Shown: one piece after another, positions 23,490 to 34,004 of the stretch
Numbering within the stretch: the first letter of the stretch is position 1
Layout: each line of letters opens with the position of its first letter
NCBI GenBank assembly: GCA_963457665.1
Contig: OY735206.1
Span: 26,384,210 to 26,448,209, forward strand
Source of the DNA: Thysanoteuthis rhombus
Taxonomy: Eukaryota; Mollusca; Cephalopoda; Oegopsida; Thysanoteuthidae
Direction of reading: 5' to 3'
DNA length: 64,000 nucleotides
Position numbers and translations under genes: made by a program
Notes under the pieces: model-generated
The model's input: the letters and a program-made list of their open reading frames with translations, nothing else
Told to the model about the DNA's origin: nothing
The model's database searches: none

Positions 23490-24355
23490 CCACTGAACGT
23501 AGCATTTATCGACTTCCGAAACGGAGGCCATCACTCGACAAGGTGTATATCCAGTATATGTCGAAGTGCTGAAACGTGTATGCAATCACAGCAGCTCTTT
23601 CATCAGGTTACATAAAGGAGTAAGACAAGGCGATACCAGCTCACCCAAACTGTTCGCCGCCTGCCTTGAGATGGTCTCCAGAAGACTAGACTGGGAGAGT
23701 TCAGGAATCAGAATAGACGGCGAGAAAACACTGAGATCAAAATCGAAGACACAAAACCGGAGAAAGTAGATCACCACATCTACCTAAGAAAACAAATCTC
23801 CATGAGACCCCCAAAAGGAGAGGATATCAAGCGAAAAATCAAACTATGATGGTAAGTTTATGGCAGAACAAGCTCAACCTTCAGAGATAAGAAGATCCCA
23901 TTAATCCTAAAAAGACAGATGTATAACCAATGCATCCTCCCAATAGTCACTTATGGAGCTGAAATATGGAACCTAACCAAGAGACAGATCTGCAAATTGA
24001 GAACTATGCAACGTGCACATGAAAAAATTATACTACTCCTCACTTGGCGAGACTGCAAGACAGCACAGTACAACAGGGAAAAGACAACAATCAGGGATAT
24101 CATAGAACCCATTAAAAAAACTCAAATGGCAGTGGACTGGCCATGTTACACGAATGGTGGTCAACTGATGGACATTGCAAATCACGACATGGATACCCTG
24201 GGACCTCACGCAGCACTGAAGCTGACAAATTATCAGATGGAATGACGAGCTAGACAAATTCAGAAAGTACTAGAAACATCCACGACGCCCATGATAGACA
24301 AGTGTGACGAATCCTGGGGAAGGTCTATGTCCAACAACGGACTTTGAATGACTAC

Positions 24356-24398
<43 letters not shown>

Positions 24399-24420
24399 GA
24401 AGAAGAAGATGAAGAAGAAA
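23490..24420 (+). mobile_element. RTE-like LINE 3' part, best preserved copy, with catalytic palm deleted and (TGA)n tail
   Basis: The sequence starts in the reverse transcriptase with LNVAFIDF at about 23497. The frame 23566-23769 reads CNHSSSFIRLHKGVRQGDTS followed by SPKLFAACLEMVSRRLDWES. The family's FADD catalytic box, which should follow, is absent: sequence jumps at about 23722-23730 from the GIRIDGEK block to the downstream VDHHIYLRKQISM block (another frame). Next come FRDKKIPLILKRQMYNQC and ILPIVTYGAEIWNLTKRQ in frame 23919-24245, then LRTMQRAHEKIILLLTWRD and KTTIRDIIEPIKKTQMAVDW. A second small deletion removes the residues usually found between FIRLHK and the GVRQGD turn. The end is a (TGA)n(AGA)n tail at 24353-24420. 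The missing catalytic aspartates make the copy unable to act. Confidence 0.9.
24353..24420. repeat. (TGA)n(AGA)n tail
   Basis: Trinucleotide tail at the 3' end of the RTE copy. Confidence 0.9.
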
Positions 24421-25040
24421 GGGAACCCCTTCAGAAACCTTTACACATATTTTATTTTCCCACAACTTTTTTCAGAAATCTCCAATCGGTTTATTGAGTA
24501 TGTCGTCTAAATTTGTTGGAGGTGCAACCATGTTTCGGTGGTTTCTCTTCTTTGACAGATGAATGGACAGACAGACGGAGTTACACTCACCACGTATGTA
24601 CATTTTTTTAAGTAATTCTGAAACTGAATGATTGAATAATATCTATGCTAATCTTTGTTTTCATTAACGTATACCAAGAATATATTCTGGGGAAGAGAAC
24701 TTTAAATAAAAAACGGTAAAACAGAAGATCCCCTTCAGCATTTCATTTGTTTGTTGCTTTTGAGCCCCAGATTAAAAAATGTCTCCGATTATTGAGAGGG
24801 GCGTGGATTAACTGATAGCTAACCTCCAAACTCTGAAACTCTTGGGCGTCTTAATACTTGGTGGATGATTTGGCTTATTCCATTGTTTGGTATTTTTCTC
24901 ATATTCCATTTTCTGTAGTTGGAAAAAAAATGCAGTGCTACATGTTTCCTTTTCATAAGAGACTGTTTCCTAGCGGGGTGGGGGGCAATCAACTAGATTG
25001 ATGCCTCAATCATGATCATATACCTTAGTGTGTATTAAAT
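24421..25040. other. Unrecognised sequence
   Basis: No gene or known repeat recognised. Confidence 0.35.
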
Positions 25041-25044
25041 TGGC

Positions 25045-25165
25045 TGATAAGGGCCCAGGGAAACTTGACCAGATGAAGATTTCACTCAAACCAGGAATCA
25101 AACCTGGGACCTCCGGCATAAGAGGCAGATATGCTACCCATTACATTAACGAAATGGAAAACTAC
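25045..25165 (-). mobile_element. tRNA-derived SINE-like copy
   Basis: On the minus strand a tRNA-like head reads TAATGGGTAGCATATCTGCC (A-box region), then TCTTATGCCGGAGG and the B box GGTTTGATTCC at about 25090-25100. The spacing between boxes fits a tRNA gene, but the acceptor stem and a CCA-side partner cannot be built, so it is a SINE or tRNA pseudogene and not a working tRNA. Confidence 0.6.
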
Positions 25166-25900
25166 ACGTTTCAAATGTGAAAAAATTCGCTTTTCTGCTG
25201 ACGTCTACATTAAATTATTATAATTTAAAGTCATGTGAAACAAAAACCATTGATGAATAGATATGCTCAGAATGAATTCATTTATCACTGGCGTGCTCTC
25301 CTGTAGAACATCAAAAATTGAGAGGGAAAAAAACGTTCAGTAATATTAAGATTCTGAAAAAGCTTTATGTTAATAGTAAGCCTGTCAGAATAATAAAGAA
25401 AATAGATAATGTGAGTGTACGGAATTTTAAAATTATGACCATCTTCCCTATAGCGTGTCTAATTCATTTTGTAACATCTTTTTCAATTCACACAAAAGAT
25501 ACTATTTGAATACTGCATAAAATTATTGATATAAAGTTTTTTTTGTATTGAAATGAATAATGGCTTGTTTTGTATTTTTTAATGAAAGTATCGTGTCATG
25601 TGAGCTAATCATTCTGTTGCAAAAAAATATAATTCAGGGAGAAAACTATCGGAAAACAATCATGACATGAACTTGGAGAGAATGGAGTTGTTTATTTGAA
25701 AATTATTTTCTTTCTATCACCATTTAAGTTAATCTCTTGAGAATTTGTTAGTTTAATAATGCTGTTGTTGCTTAACAAGCAAAAATGTGGGTTACAATTT
25801 AACATGTTCCGAGTGATAAGTCGGGTTTACCGTCGACATAGTGCGTTATGAGTTCATGAAAACGTCTTCCGTCTACGATGCCAAAACTACGATTGAAAGC
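25166..25900. other. Unrecognised AT-rich sequence
   Basis: The 63-codon frame 25318-25509 (Lys/Ile-rich) has no known domain and follows the local AT bias. Confidence 0.35.
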
Positions 25901-25904
25901 TATA

Positions 25905-26075
25905 CACTTGGGATCCCCAGCTGCTGTCGTAGTTGACGATTTGTATTTTCTGTCGGGAACACGTTTGAGATCAGAATCAACTGTCGTGATGGAAAATTTA
26001 GATTATCACTCGAAAACAAATTAGTTTGAGATCAGCAGCTGTCAAAGTTGATGATTTAAGTTTGTTCGTTTTGTT
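25905..26075. repeat. Tandem array, unit about 58 bp, three copies
   Basis: The blocks GGATCCCCAGCTGCTGTCGT / AGATCAGAATCAACTGTCGT / AGATCAGCAGCTGTCAAAGT begin at 25911, 25969 and 26029. Each is followed by a TTGATGATTTA-like phrase. Spacings are 58 and 60 bp. Confidence 0.7.
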
Positions 26076-26079
26076 TGTT

Positions 26080-26789
26080 TGTTTTTGTTTTTTTTCGCAC
26101 GAAAACACTTCGTTTTGACCGGTAAGTCATAATTTTATCGCACTGTAACAATCGATAAAAATGATACTCCAACACCTTGGCTCTAGACACGTTCGGAAGC
26201 ATTGATATACAGGGTTATTATAATTTAGCATCCGTAGAAATTGTGCCAAGAATCATTTAAAAATATATGAGGCCGTTGCTGAGGCTCAACATAATGGAAT
26301 GAAAATTGTTGCATGTCTCATCAAGTAGCAATGGAATATCACTGTTGAATTATTATTCTGCATATTAACTGAAAATTACGGTAAAGGGGTATTTCGAAGA
26401 GTGTCCATCATGGTATCTTTCATAATCATTTGGATCTATTACGAATAGATTTGTGGAAAAAAATGCTACTGCAGATCAGTTCTAAACGAGGTAGAGCTAT
26501 CCAGAAAGTTACTCTTTATTGAATTCTCATCACTATGAGATTTCCCTTGTCAATATCGTGTTTCACTATGTTTAATATGAAACCATAGATCATCGAAATC
26601 CCCCTAATAAGCTTCAATCACAATTTTGCTTGACAATTGGTTCTGCCGATGATACAGTCCCTGATTCTTCAGCGGGAGGTTTTTGGAAAAAATCGGATTG
26701 TATATGGTATTATACGGTGCTTAAATTCCGTACCATTTTCGGTATCATCCTGAATGCTGATAATGCTCTCTTAGAAAATCTAGTGGGAA

Positions 26790-26790
<1 letters not shown>
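26080..26790. other. Unrecognised sequence
   Basis: No supported feature. Confidence 0.35.
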
Positions 26791-26848
<58 letters not shown>

Positions 26849-26890
26849 CTCTCACTCACACACATGCACACACATACATACACATACATA
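26790..26890. repeat. (CT)n microsatellite and CACACATA-rich patch
   Basis: CT run of about 55 bp (to 26844), then CA-rich sequence to about 26893. Confidence 0.95.
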
Positions 26891-26894
26891 CACT

Positions 26895-28615
26895 GTGTTC
26901 GATCCAATGACGGCATTAACCTTTTCTTTTACTTATCACACTCGCGATAAAATACTGCATTTCTTAAAAAAAAGAAGCGGATATCAAGATAGTCACCAAT
27001 TATTTCTTGGAACCAATTTACGTTTCTACAAGTATCTACTGCCTACATATTACAATCACTGGAAGGGAATTCCACTACAGAACATTTATATTACATTTTT
27101 CATCCTATCTAAACAAGTAATAAGCATTTATGTTAACTCGATGTCTGTTTGTGATTAATTTACCTCTTCATTATGACCCAACATTGAGGATTACTTCAAA
27201 AAATACTTTTAAAACTTAATATCTAATCACACATTGAAATAGTTTGACTTGAGTTTAGAAATTAAGAAAAATCAAAATATGGATACCGGAACAATCAAAA
27301 ATAAATCATCGTATGAAATAACATCAGGCTCCTCCATGTCGGTCTATACATAAATAACCAAGTCATTTAAGAGTATATTCCAGTATTATCAAAATGATTT
27401 ACGACAAAAAAAAAACAAGACATAATAAGCAGCCAGGCTTCGGAACATAATTTGAGAGCTTCTAAAATATGACGCCAAAGTAATAGAGAATATTTTCTAT
27501 AAGCACACTTTTCTGATGTGTACATAATAGATGTTTATTATATTCTGATTACAAAATCCAGGTATCTGTTTTTATCCCGTTTATAATTGAAAAACCGTAG
27601 AAATCAGAGATGGCGAGGGGTTCTACCTTTTCTATGTAAATGTGTTTCTTTAAATAATTGTTAGTTCCAGTAAATACAACTTGTCTACTTGACATTTGGC
27701 TAAAGGACATCGTAGACTTTTCCTAAGAATGCTTTTTGTTGTTGTTTTTTTTGTTTTTGTTTTTTTTTTTGGGGGGGGGTTGTTATTTTATTTTTAACTT
27801 TTGGTTGGCTTTTATCCTGATGCGTGTAATAATAATGTCTAGGTTCCCTAAAATCTCGATTTTTTATTTCCATTTTAGATATTTTTCCTGTGGAAAATGT
27901 CAGTGGTGTCATAATAAGATTTGTTCTGATCATATTCATCCTTCGATTATTATTTTTTTTTTCTTTACATGACTTCAAATTTTAACTCAACGATCATTCA
28001 ATTATAAACTATACTAAAAATTATATGGAACAATAACCCGTCTTGCGTTCAAGTACTTTATCACTTTTAGCTCCAGAGCAGAACATCGAAGAGATAGCCG
28101 TCTTGAGATCTATCTTTTTAATCGATAAAGACGTCTTCGTTATTAACGGAATTCCTCCTTGTGCCAAGCCGAAGGCATTTCAATGTAGCCTTCTAAGTGC
28201 ACGACCGAAATGATCAGTTATGGACACAATCACTTTGAAAATTGCAACTAGTTTCGCTTTAAAAGCAAATAATATGAGTTACGTTCCTGATATCACTAAA
28301 AGCCTTTGGTGTATAGAAGGAAAATTGCGATGCAATCATTCTGATGGAGATGTGCGATACTTCATTCAGTTATCAAAGAAGTCGGTATCTGATTATTACC
28401 TCGGTTATTTAGACTATCTATAAAGTTAGATTCTTCTATGTGCATGCTTATCGCTAGTATCTCTACGAAAGTGATTGGCTTCATTTCTCAAACCATCATC
28501 AGTGTGTTCAGTTGTGATGTATGGTGGGTTATAAACGTGCGGTAGGCGTGATTTGCCGATCAGTGTTCAAAACTCGTACACGAAACATACCAAGACCAGT
28601 AGTTTTTAGAGGAAA
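26895..28615. other. Unrecognised AT-rich sequence with poly-T and poly-G runs
   Basis: Several short open frames (for example 28220-28423, 67 codons) carry no recognisable domain. A T-rich tract with a G9 run lies near 27745-27780. No gene is supported. Confidence 0.35.
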
Positions 28616-28700
28616 GACATACACTCACACACAGAGATTGACACACATACAAAAATACATGCTTACAAAAACACACACATATGCCAAAGAACGTACACCC
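28616..28700. repeat. Interrupted (CA)n-rich patch
   Basis: CACAC-rich sequence with ACATAC interruptions. Confidence 0.6.
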
Positions 28701-29079
28701 ATGTATATATTCATGCAAGCATAATCTACGATAATGAATAAACTTGTATAAACTATTTATTTGATTACATTTATTGACTTTGGATACTAATATATATTGG
28801 TGGCCGTGCAAGATAAGTGCAAAGAAGTTGATATTTTCACAATTTTTATGACTACAATGCTCAGTATTTTTTTTTTTTTTTAACTTTAGCACATTTTGGC
28901 TAGATTCTGATTTGAAATAACTGATTCCTTCTACCAAAAATGATTTGGGAAGAATAGAAATAGTATCATCCAATTTGGGAGCCATCCTCCCAACGGTTGG
29001 CGCTTTGGACGCCTACCATCTGCAGTCACTCATGCATAGAAATGAATCTTGAATGACATCTATCAGTCATTTCCACTTT

Positions 29080-29590
29080 ATGGGCCACAATATTTCATAG
29101 AGGTAGATCTGATGGATTTCAAGACAGAGGACATAGGGTGAGTGATTTTTTTTAAAGTTAGCCTCTTTTTACGATATAATTGTAATGCTGAACTGGACCC
29201 TGGCTTACTATCCGACGTAACCAAAGGTTAATTTCGCGTCTAAGACGTTGGAATATAGCATATGGGTACATCTTTCTACGGCTCGTGATATTGACTAAGT
29301 GATGTTGATGCCAGGGGTCATTCAAAGTCTACAAAGATCATTTTTGGTCATGTCTAGCTGTTAAAGAAATTGTAGCTGATAATTTGCCTCTAAAAAGCTG
29401 GTAATTGGTAGAGTGACACATATCTTTTACTGTGAAAGTTATTTGAGGTCATGGAAGGTCAGTATAATAATTCCTAACCAATCAAATCTATTGTAAAGTG
29501 TGATTTCGCTCCTGGGAAGCTGATATTTGTCATAGGGATGTATCCTATCGCAGCAAAGTTATTGATCTATGCAAAAATATCAGCAGATGT
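29080..29590. repeat. Diverged tandem array, unit about 120-150 bp
   Basis: A block resembling 'aatttcgcctctaaaaagct', followed by a 'gatatttggcatagggatac' phrase, recurs at about 29231, 29381 and 29502. Each is followed by 'cttttactgtgaaagttatt' and a 'gaggtcatggaaggtca' phrase of varying quality. Three recognisable units, with a possible earlier one near 29085. Confidence 0.55.
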
Positions 29591-30285
29591 CATTTTTGAA
29601 TTTCAATGAATAATGAGGAATCAGTATATGTAGTGCCCAATATGTTTATTATTGAACTTGATATTTTTATTATGATAATTTTTGCTTTAATATTCATTTT
29701 TTGAAGAACTATTTAAAATATTTTCCAATGTTTCAACTATGTTTCTTGTAAGAAATTCAAGATACTTTTACTCCATTATTCCCGGCATTTTGACAGCACA
29801 GTAAAAACATATTATTTATCATATATTTTTCTGACACAATACAAATCACTTGGCCAAAAATTGTTTTATTGAGTATGTATATGGGCATTTTGGATGATAT
29901 TTCAGTACTGTGGAATGTTTTGTCCTCAAATCAGGTACCATGTATTCTTGTTAGGCCTATATAAACCTCCAGGCGGAAAGAAATATTTAGTTCAGTCGAT
30001 TATTCGGAAAAGATTGAAATGGAAATAATTTGTGAAACTTTCAACCTATATGACCTTCTTTTTTTATTCATGTGTCACGTATGAGAAGAAACATTTCCGA
30101 AACTTTTTTGAATGGGGCTTCTTGTAAAAATGGTACTAAAATGCTAAATGTGTCAGGTGGTTGTGCGCACAAAATTAACTAAACAAACATTTGATTTCAT
30201 TGAAGCTTTAAAAATCTGAATTGTTCTTTGTACTTTATTCAAAGTCGCTGTAATCCGGGCATCATTGGGTATCCCTGCTAGAACA
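29590..30285. other. Unrecognised AT-rich sequence
   Basis: No supported feature. Confidence 0.35.
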
Positions 30286-30288
30286 TAT

Positions 30289-30338
<50 letters not shown>

Positions 30339-30530
30339 TGTTTGTATCTTTTAGATATAAGTAATGAATATATCATTATATCTATCTATTTTCTCTGTTT
30401 GTATGTACATATATTCATATGTATACACGAATATATGTTTATATATTTATGTGCGTGTATATGTGAGTGGGCGTGAGTATGCAACCACGCATGTGTGTGT
30501 GTGTGTATATGCACACACACGTATTGCAAA
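30286..30530. repeat. (CA)n(TA)n microsatellite and palindromic TG/CA patch
   Basis: A CA/TA run is at 30288-30334. A degenerate TG-rich to CA-rich stretch at about 30448-30520 (TGTGTGTGTGTATATGCACA CACACG) can fold on itself. Confidence 0.8.
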
Positions 30531-30534
30531 CTTG

Positions 30535-32160
30535 GATGAATGAATGATTAGAATTCACTAGTCTAATAGTTCTTCTCTGTATTCGGTTGATATCAAAGGG
30601 AACGCTTCATAACGAATCGTTAGATCTTAGATAAACTGTTCCATTGCAATGATATAGTGAGATATTTGTTGGCTTTATGATGCAATGAGACAGAATATGT
30701 ATCATCTTCACAAATAGGTGGACCGGTGAATTTTCTGCACAAGGCGAATCCTTGCGTTGCAAATTAATGTCGGATAAAAAGTTTTCCTACATGCAGCATC
30801 TTCTCCAGATCTTTTGCATTTGGGTTGTTACGGCCGAACAGCGTTGGACACACCAGTTCCTCGTACGATCAATTTCGAGTTTAGATGAGTAAATGGGAAG
30901 ACTAAGAACCGTAAGTAGAGTCAGATCATATATAAACCCTCTCGTTGCGATCCTAATAACAACTATTGCCATTACGATCTTTACAGTAAGCTCTATAATG
31001 TAAGTCAAAGGCCACAGCCCCTACCCGATCCTGAACCCTTAGACAGGCTTGGTTGCAGCTGACTAGGAACAAATGAGACCTTTAGACCATCACAGGTTTT
31101 GCTACAGCTTTTTCTACGTTTTATTTCTTGTTACTGTTAACAAAGCCATTCAGCTATTTTTTTACGGACCGGAGCGCCTCGGGTATGTAGTTTGTCAGAA
31201 CACATTTCAGGGAATTATGGTCAAAAGAAAAACTAACCTCAGGAGTAAACAAAACATAATTTGTACGTCAATACATTACGACAATGTGACCCATTAGTCT
31301 ACGGATTTGCGTCGGTACTCTATTGAGTGTGAAAAAGGTGGTTGATGATAGGTGCACTGTGCCCCATACAATAATTGATATCTGGTTAGTGGTTCCAAGT
31401 ATTTATCGGAACGAAACTAGAATCGTTTATTTTATGATTGGATACAACGTTTAGCTTAAAGATTTGTTGAAGTTATGGAAAGTTACGGAGAATAATCTTT
31501 TGACTGCATGATGATTCTGCTAATTTATATGGATAAATGATTTTTGTGTGAAATGTAATCAAAATCTTTGCATTACTCCTAATGATTAAAGTGTATATCT
31601 TGATTCCACGCAGTATTAAAAGAACACTCTCATAAAACATACAATTATTGTCAAACTCCTACGATTCGAGTTTTGACTTTATTTTCGTATCTCACAACAA
31701 TGATCATAACCACACTGAAAACTACTGACATCATGTATAAAACTGACGATAAACTTACACTTCCAACTGAAAGACTGGGTTTGCTGAAGTTTATGAATCT
31801 CACGTACGGAAAACGGTGATAAGGGAGTTAGATTCAGACACGAAGTTTCGGAATATCATTGTATTAACAGACAAATCATGTTTTGTTTACTCCTAAGAGT
31901 TTGATGACGCAAGGGAATTTTACCTTGGCACAGCCAAGCTTGTATTCATATGTGGATAAGTAAAACCCAACGAAGTTGGAATAATAATGATGTCTTGAAA
32001 TTGCTTTCCCAAGCAAATGAAGTAAACACCAACGAATAAAACGTTTTTTTTCTCCATTATTTTGCACGCGACACTATCACGTCTCGTCATAAATCTCATT
32101 TTTTTTAAATTATGATATATCGAATTAAAAATTCGTTGAGAATAAAACGACACATTATAG
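30535..32160. other. Unrecognised sequence
   Basis: Anonymous DNA about 1.6 kb long. Short open frames at 30787-31008 (minus) and 31073-31297 (plus) have no known domain or splice support. Confidence 0.35.
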
Positions 32161-32173
32161 TGACGCATGCAAA

Positions 32174-32174
32174 A

Positions 32175-32252
<78 letters not shown>
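32174..32252. repeat. (AAT)n microsatellite, about 80 bp
   Basis: Uninterrupted AAT repeat. It lies just beyond the 3' end of the minus-strand R2-type copy, in the place where another copy has (GAA)n. Confidence 0.95.
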
Positions 32253-32254
32253 CA

Positions 32255-32845
32255 TCTGCATTTTCCTGCAATTTACCAGATGGCAACCGCTGGAAATGCA
32301 ATGACAGCAAGTATGTTCAAGTGTCCAGCTTCCCTCTTTGCACTCTCAGAGTCAACAGCTGTGCTGCACAGTGCGGTTTCATACCAGCTGTCTGGTGGTT
32401 ATTGCTGAATGCTAAATGATGGTAAGTCTCCTCAGGTATGAAGCCTTTTTTTTTATTGCCCTCACCAATCACGGCAGAGCTGTGGTTTCCACAGTCACGA
32501 CCGTGCCTTTTTCTTGGGTCTTGGGCCATTGCAAACAGCTTGGGGTTCGCAGATCTCATATATCTTTTACCCCCACCCAGCGTCTGTGCAGTCCCAACCA
32601 TGCCATAGTCTGTATAGACTCAACCGTTCCTTATATACCAAGTTCCTCAAATATCATCGTCAGAATTGTCGGTACGGTTTTGTTTGAACTTACTATTACA
32701 GGTACTAGCCTGACTTTCATGTTCCTCACTTCCTCCAGTTACCTTCCCAGGCCTCAGTTTTTCCTTAGCTTTTGTTTTTACTCGGTGGTTTGCAGGTACA
32801 GCCATGACTGTTATTTTGTAGATCTTCTCCCTTGAAAAATATTAC
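32255..32845 (-). mobile_element. R2/NeSL-type LINE 3' end (third copy), with (AAT)n beyond its end
   Basis: On the minus strand, from about 32740 down, the sequence reads LEEVRNMKVRLVPVIVSSNK then a MIFEELG block and VESIQTMAWLG. This parallels MKVRILPVIISALGIVPK, GLEELG and IESLQTT of the copy ending at 17.45 kb. The 3' leader box AGCAATAACCACCAGACAGC TGG at about 32384-32406 matches the AATAACCACCTGGCAACTGG boxes at 17.3, 17.4 and 18.6 kb. The copy contains only the end of the protein and the 3' leader (about 0.5 kb), as expected from 5' truncation during insertion. A minus-strand frame at 32601-32317 is partly an out-of-frame reading of it. Confidence 0.75.
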
Positions 32846-32858
32846 CACGTTTGGTCTA

Positions 32859-33040
32859 GATACATATAAATGTCAGAACACATAAATAACCAGAATCTAA
32901 ATAGATGCATATAAATGTAAGGATGAATGGATGATCAAAACTCAAATGGATACATTGATATGTACTTATGGATATCAGAACATCTGAATAACCAAAACTC
33001 AAAAAGAAACAAATAAATGTCAGAGTATATTGATAACATA
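32859..33040. repeat. Tandem array, unit about 45 bp
   Basis: Units start with GATACATATAAATGTCAGAA or close variants at 32859, 32904, 32949 and 33006. Each contains an ATAACCAAAACTCAAA-like end. Spacings are 45, 45 and 57 bp. Confidence 0.7.
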
Positions 33041-33600
33041 GAGCCAGCAACAGTATCTAAACCAGTGATGTGGGTGGCAGTGATTAACAAACGAGCTTCT
33101 TTGTCATTTCATCATCAATTGCTAATTGAATTAATCCAATTGTCCAGCAACCAAGAATAAAATATTATCCAAACGACCTGTTTTCTGGATTAAAATAGAA
33201 AGAACGTAGAGAGCGTGTAACCCTTCAAATTCCATAATCTCTTGAAAAAAAAATTAAATAAGATTAGTAATGAAATAATAAACAGGAGTGGCAATAGTAA
33301 AAAATATCCTTGGGTCTAGCCAAAATTCTCATCAGTTCATTTTACCCCGTTGACCTGATTTATATGAAATTTTATCAAAAATCACACAACTTTTGGAAAT
33401 ATTGTGCAGACAGTAAAACAGGCACGAATGAATATGCAAACCTTTCCAACTTTTGTTTGCCGAGAAAAAAAAAACACCTGAAATGTCAATAGCTGCAGAA
33501 TTGAATACTTCAAATCCAACATTTTCGCTCATCTGGAATTGAAAGTATTGAAATGATTTGCTGTTTTCGAGACTCTTTGAATTTATTTGTAAGAAAATGT
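33040..33600. other. Unrecognised AT-rich sequence
   Basis: No supported feature. Confidence 0.35.
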
Positions 33601-33607
33601 CAGTATT

Positions 33608-34003
33608 TTGTTGTCTTTTTCTTCTCAGTTTGTTTCCATTCTCTCTCTGACGGTAAGTAATACATTCTTTGAATTATTCCAAGTCCTTCAAAGACTTTCA
33701 TTATTTTTCTCATTCAAGCGTGAATATCATAGCTCCTTTTGGATACCATCAATCGAAACTGACACTAAAACTGTCAGCATAGATTTCTTTCAGTGTTTTA
33801 GTCGGTCTACCTGGTTGACTGGCAACATATTACGCGTACAAGTCGCACCAGTGAAGATAGAAGGCAAAAAAAAACATATAAAAATTAATCTTTTATCTAT
33901 CGAGAGAAAAAAGGTTGTTGTAGTCGTTTCTGAACCCTGCCGGATAGTCTTTCTCCGTGGGGAGGTTTACATTTACAAAGCAAATATGAAATTTGTCCTT
34001 TAG
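33608..34003 (+). CDS. Anonymous 131-codon open frame, doubtful
   Basis: The plus-strand frame begins MLSFSSQFVSILSLTVSNTF and ends KANMKFVL. No domain, signal anchor of usual form or family is recognised. It is rich in Phe, Ser, Lys and Val, as expected from AT-rich DNA. A splice-acceptor-like TCTTTTTCTTCTCAG lies just after the start (ending at 33628) and a strong donor-like GTAAGT lies at 33653, inside the frame. The frame may therefore be chance, or the 24-bp stretch between those signals could be a microexon. I lean to chance. Confidence 0.15.
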   Translation: MLSFSSQFVSILSLTVSNTFFELFQVLQRLSLFFSFKREYHSSFWIPSIETDTKTVSIDFFQCFSRSTWLTGNILRVQVAPVKIEGKKKHIKINLLSIERKKVVVVVSEPCRIVFLRGEVYIYKANMKFVL

Positions 34004-34004
34004 T

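Noticed and set aside
25045-25165. Functional tRNA gene
   Set aside because: A and B boxes are present but the acceptor and other stems cannot be paired, and similar heads occur in SINE-like copies elsewhere in the window.
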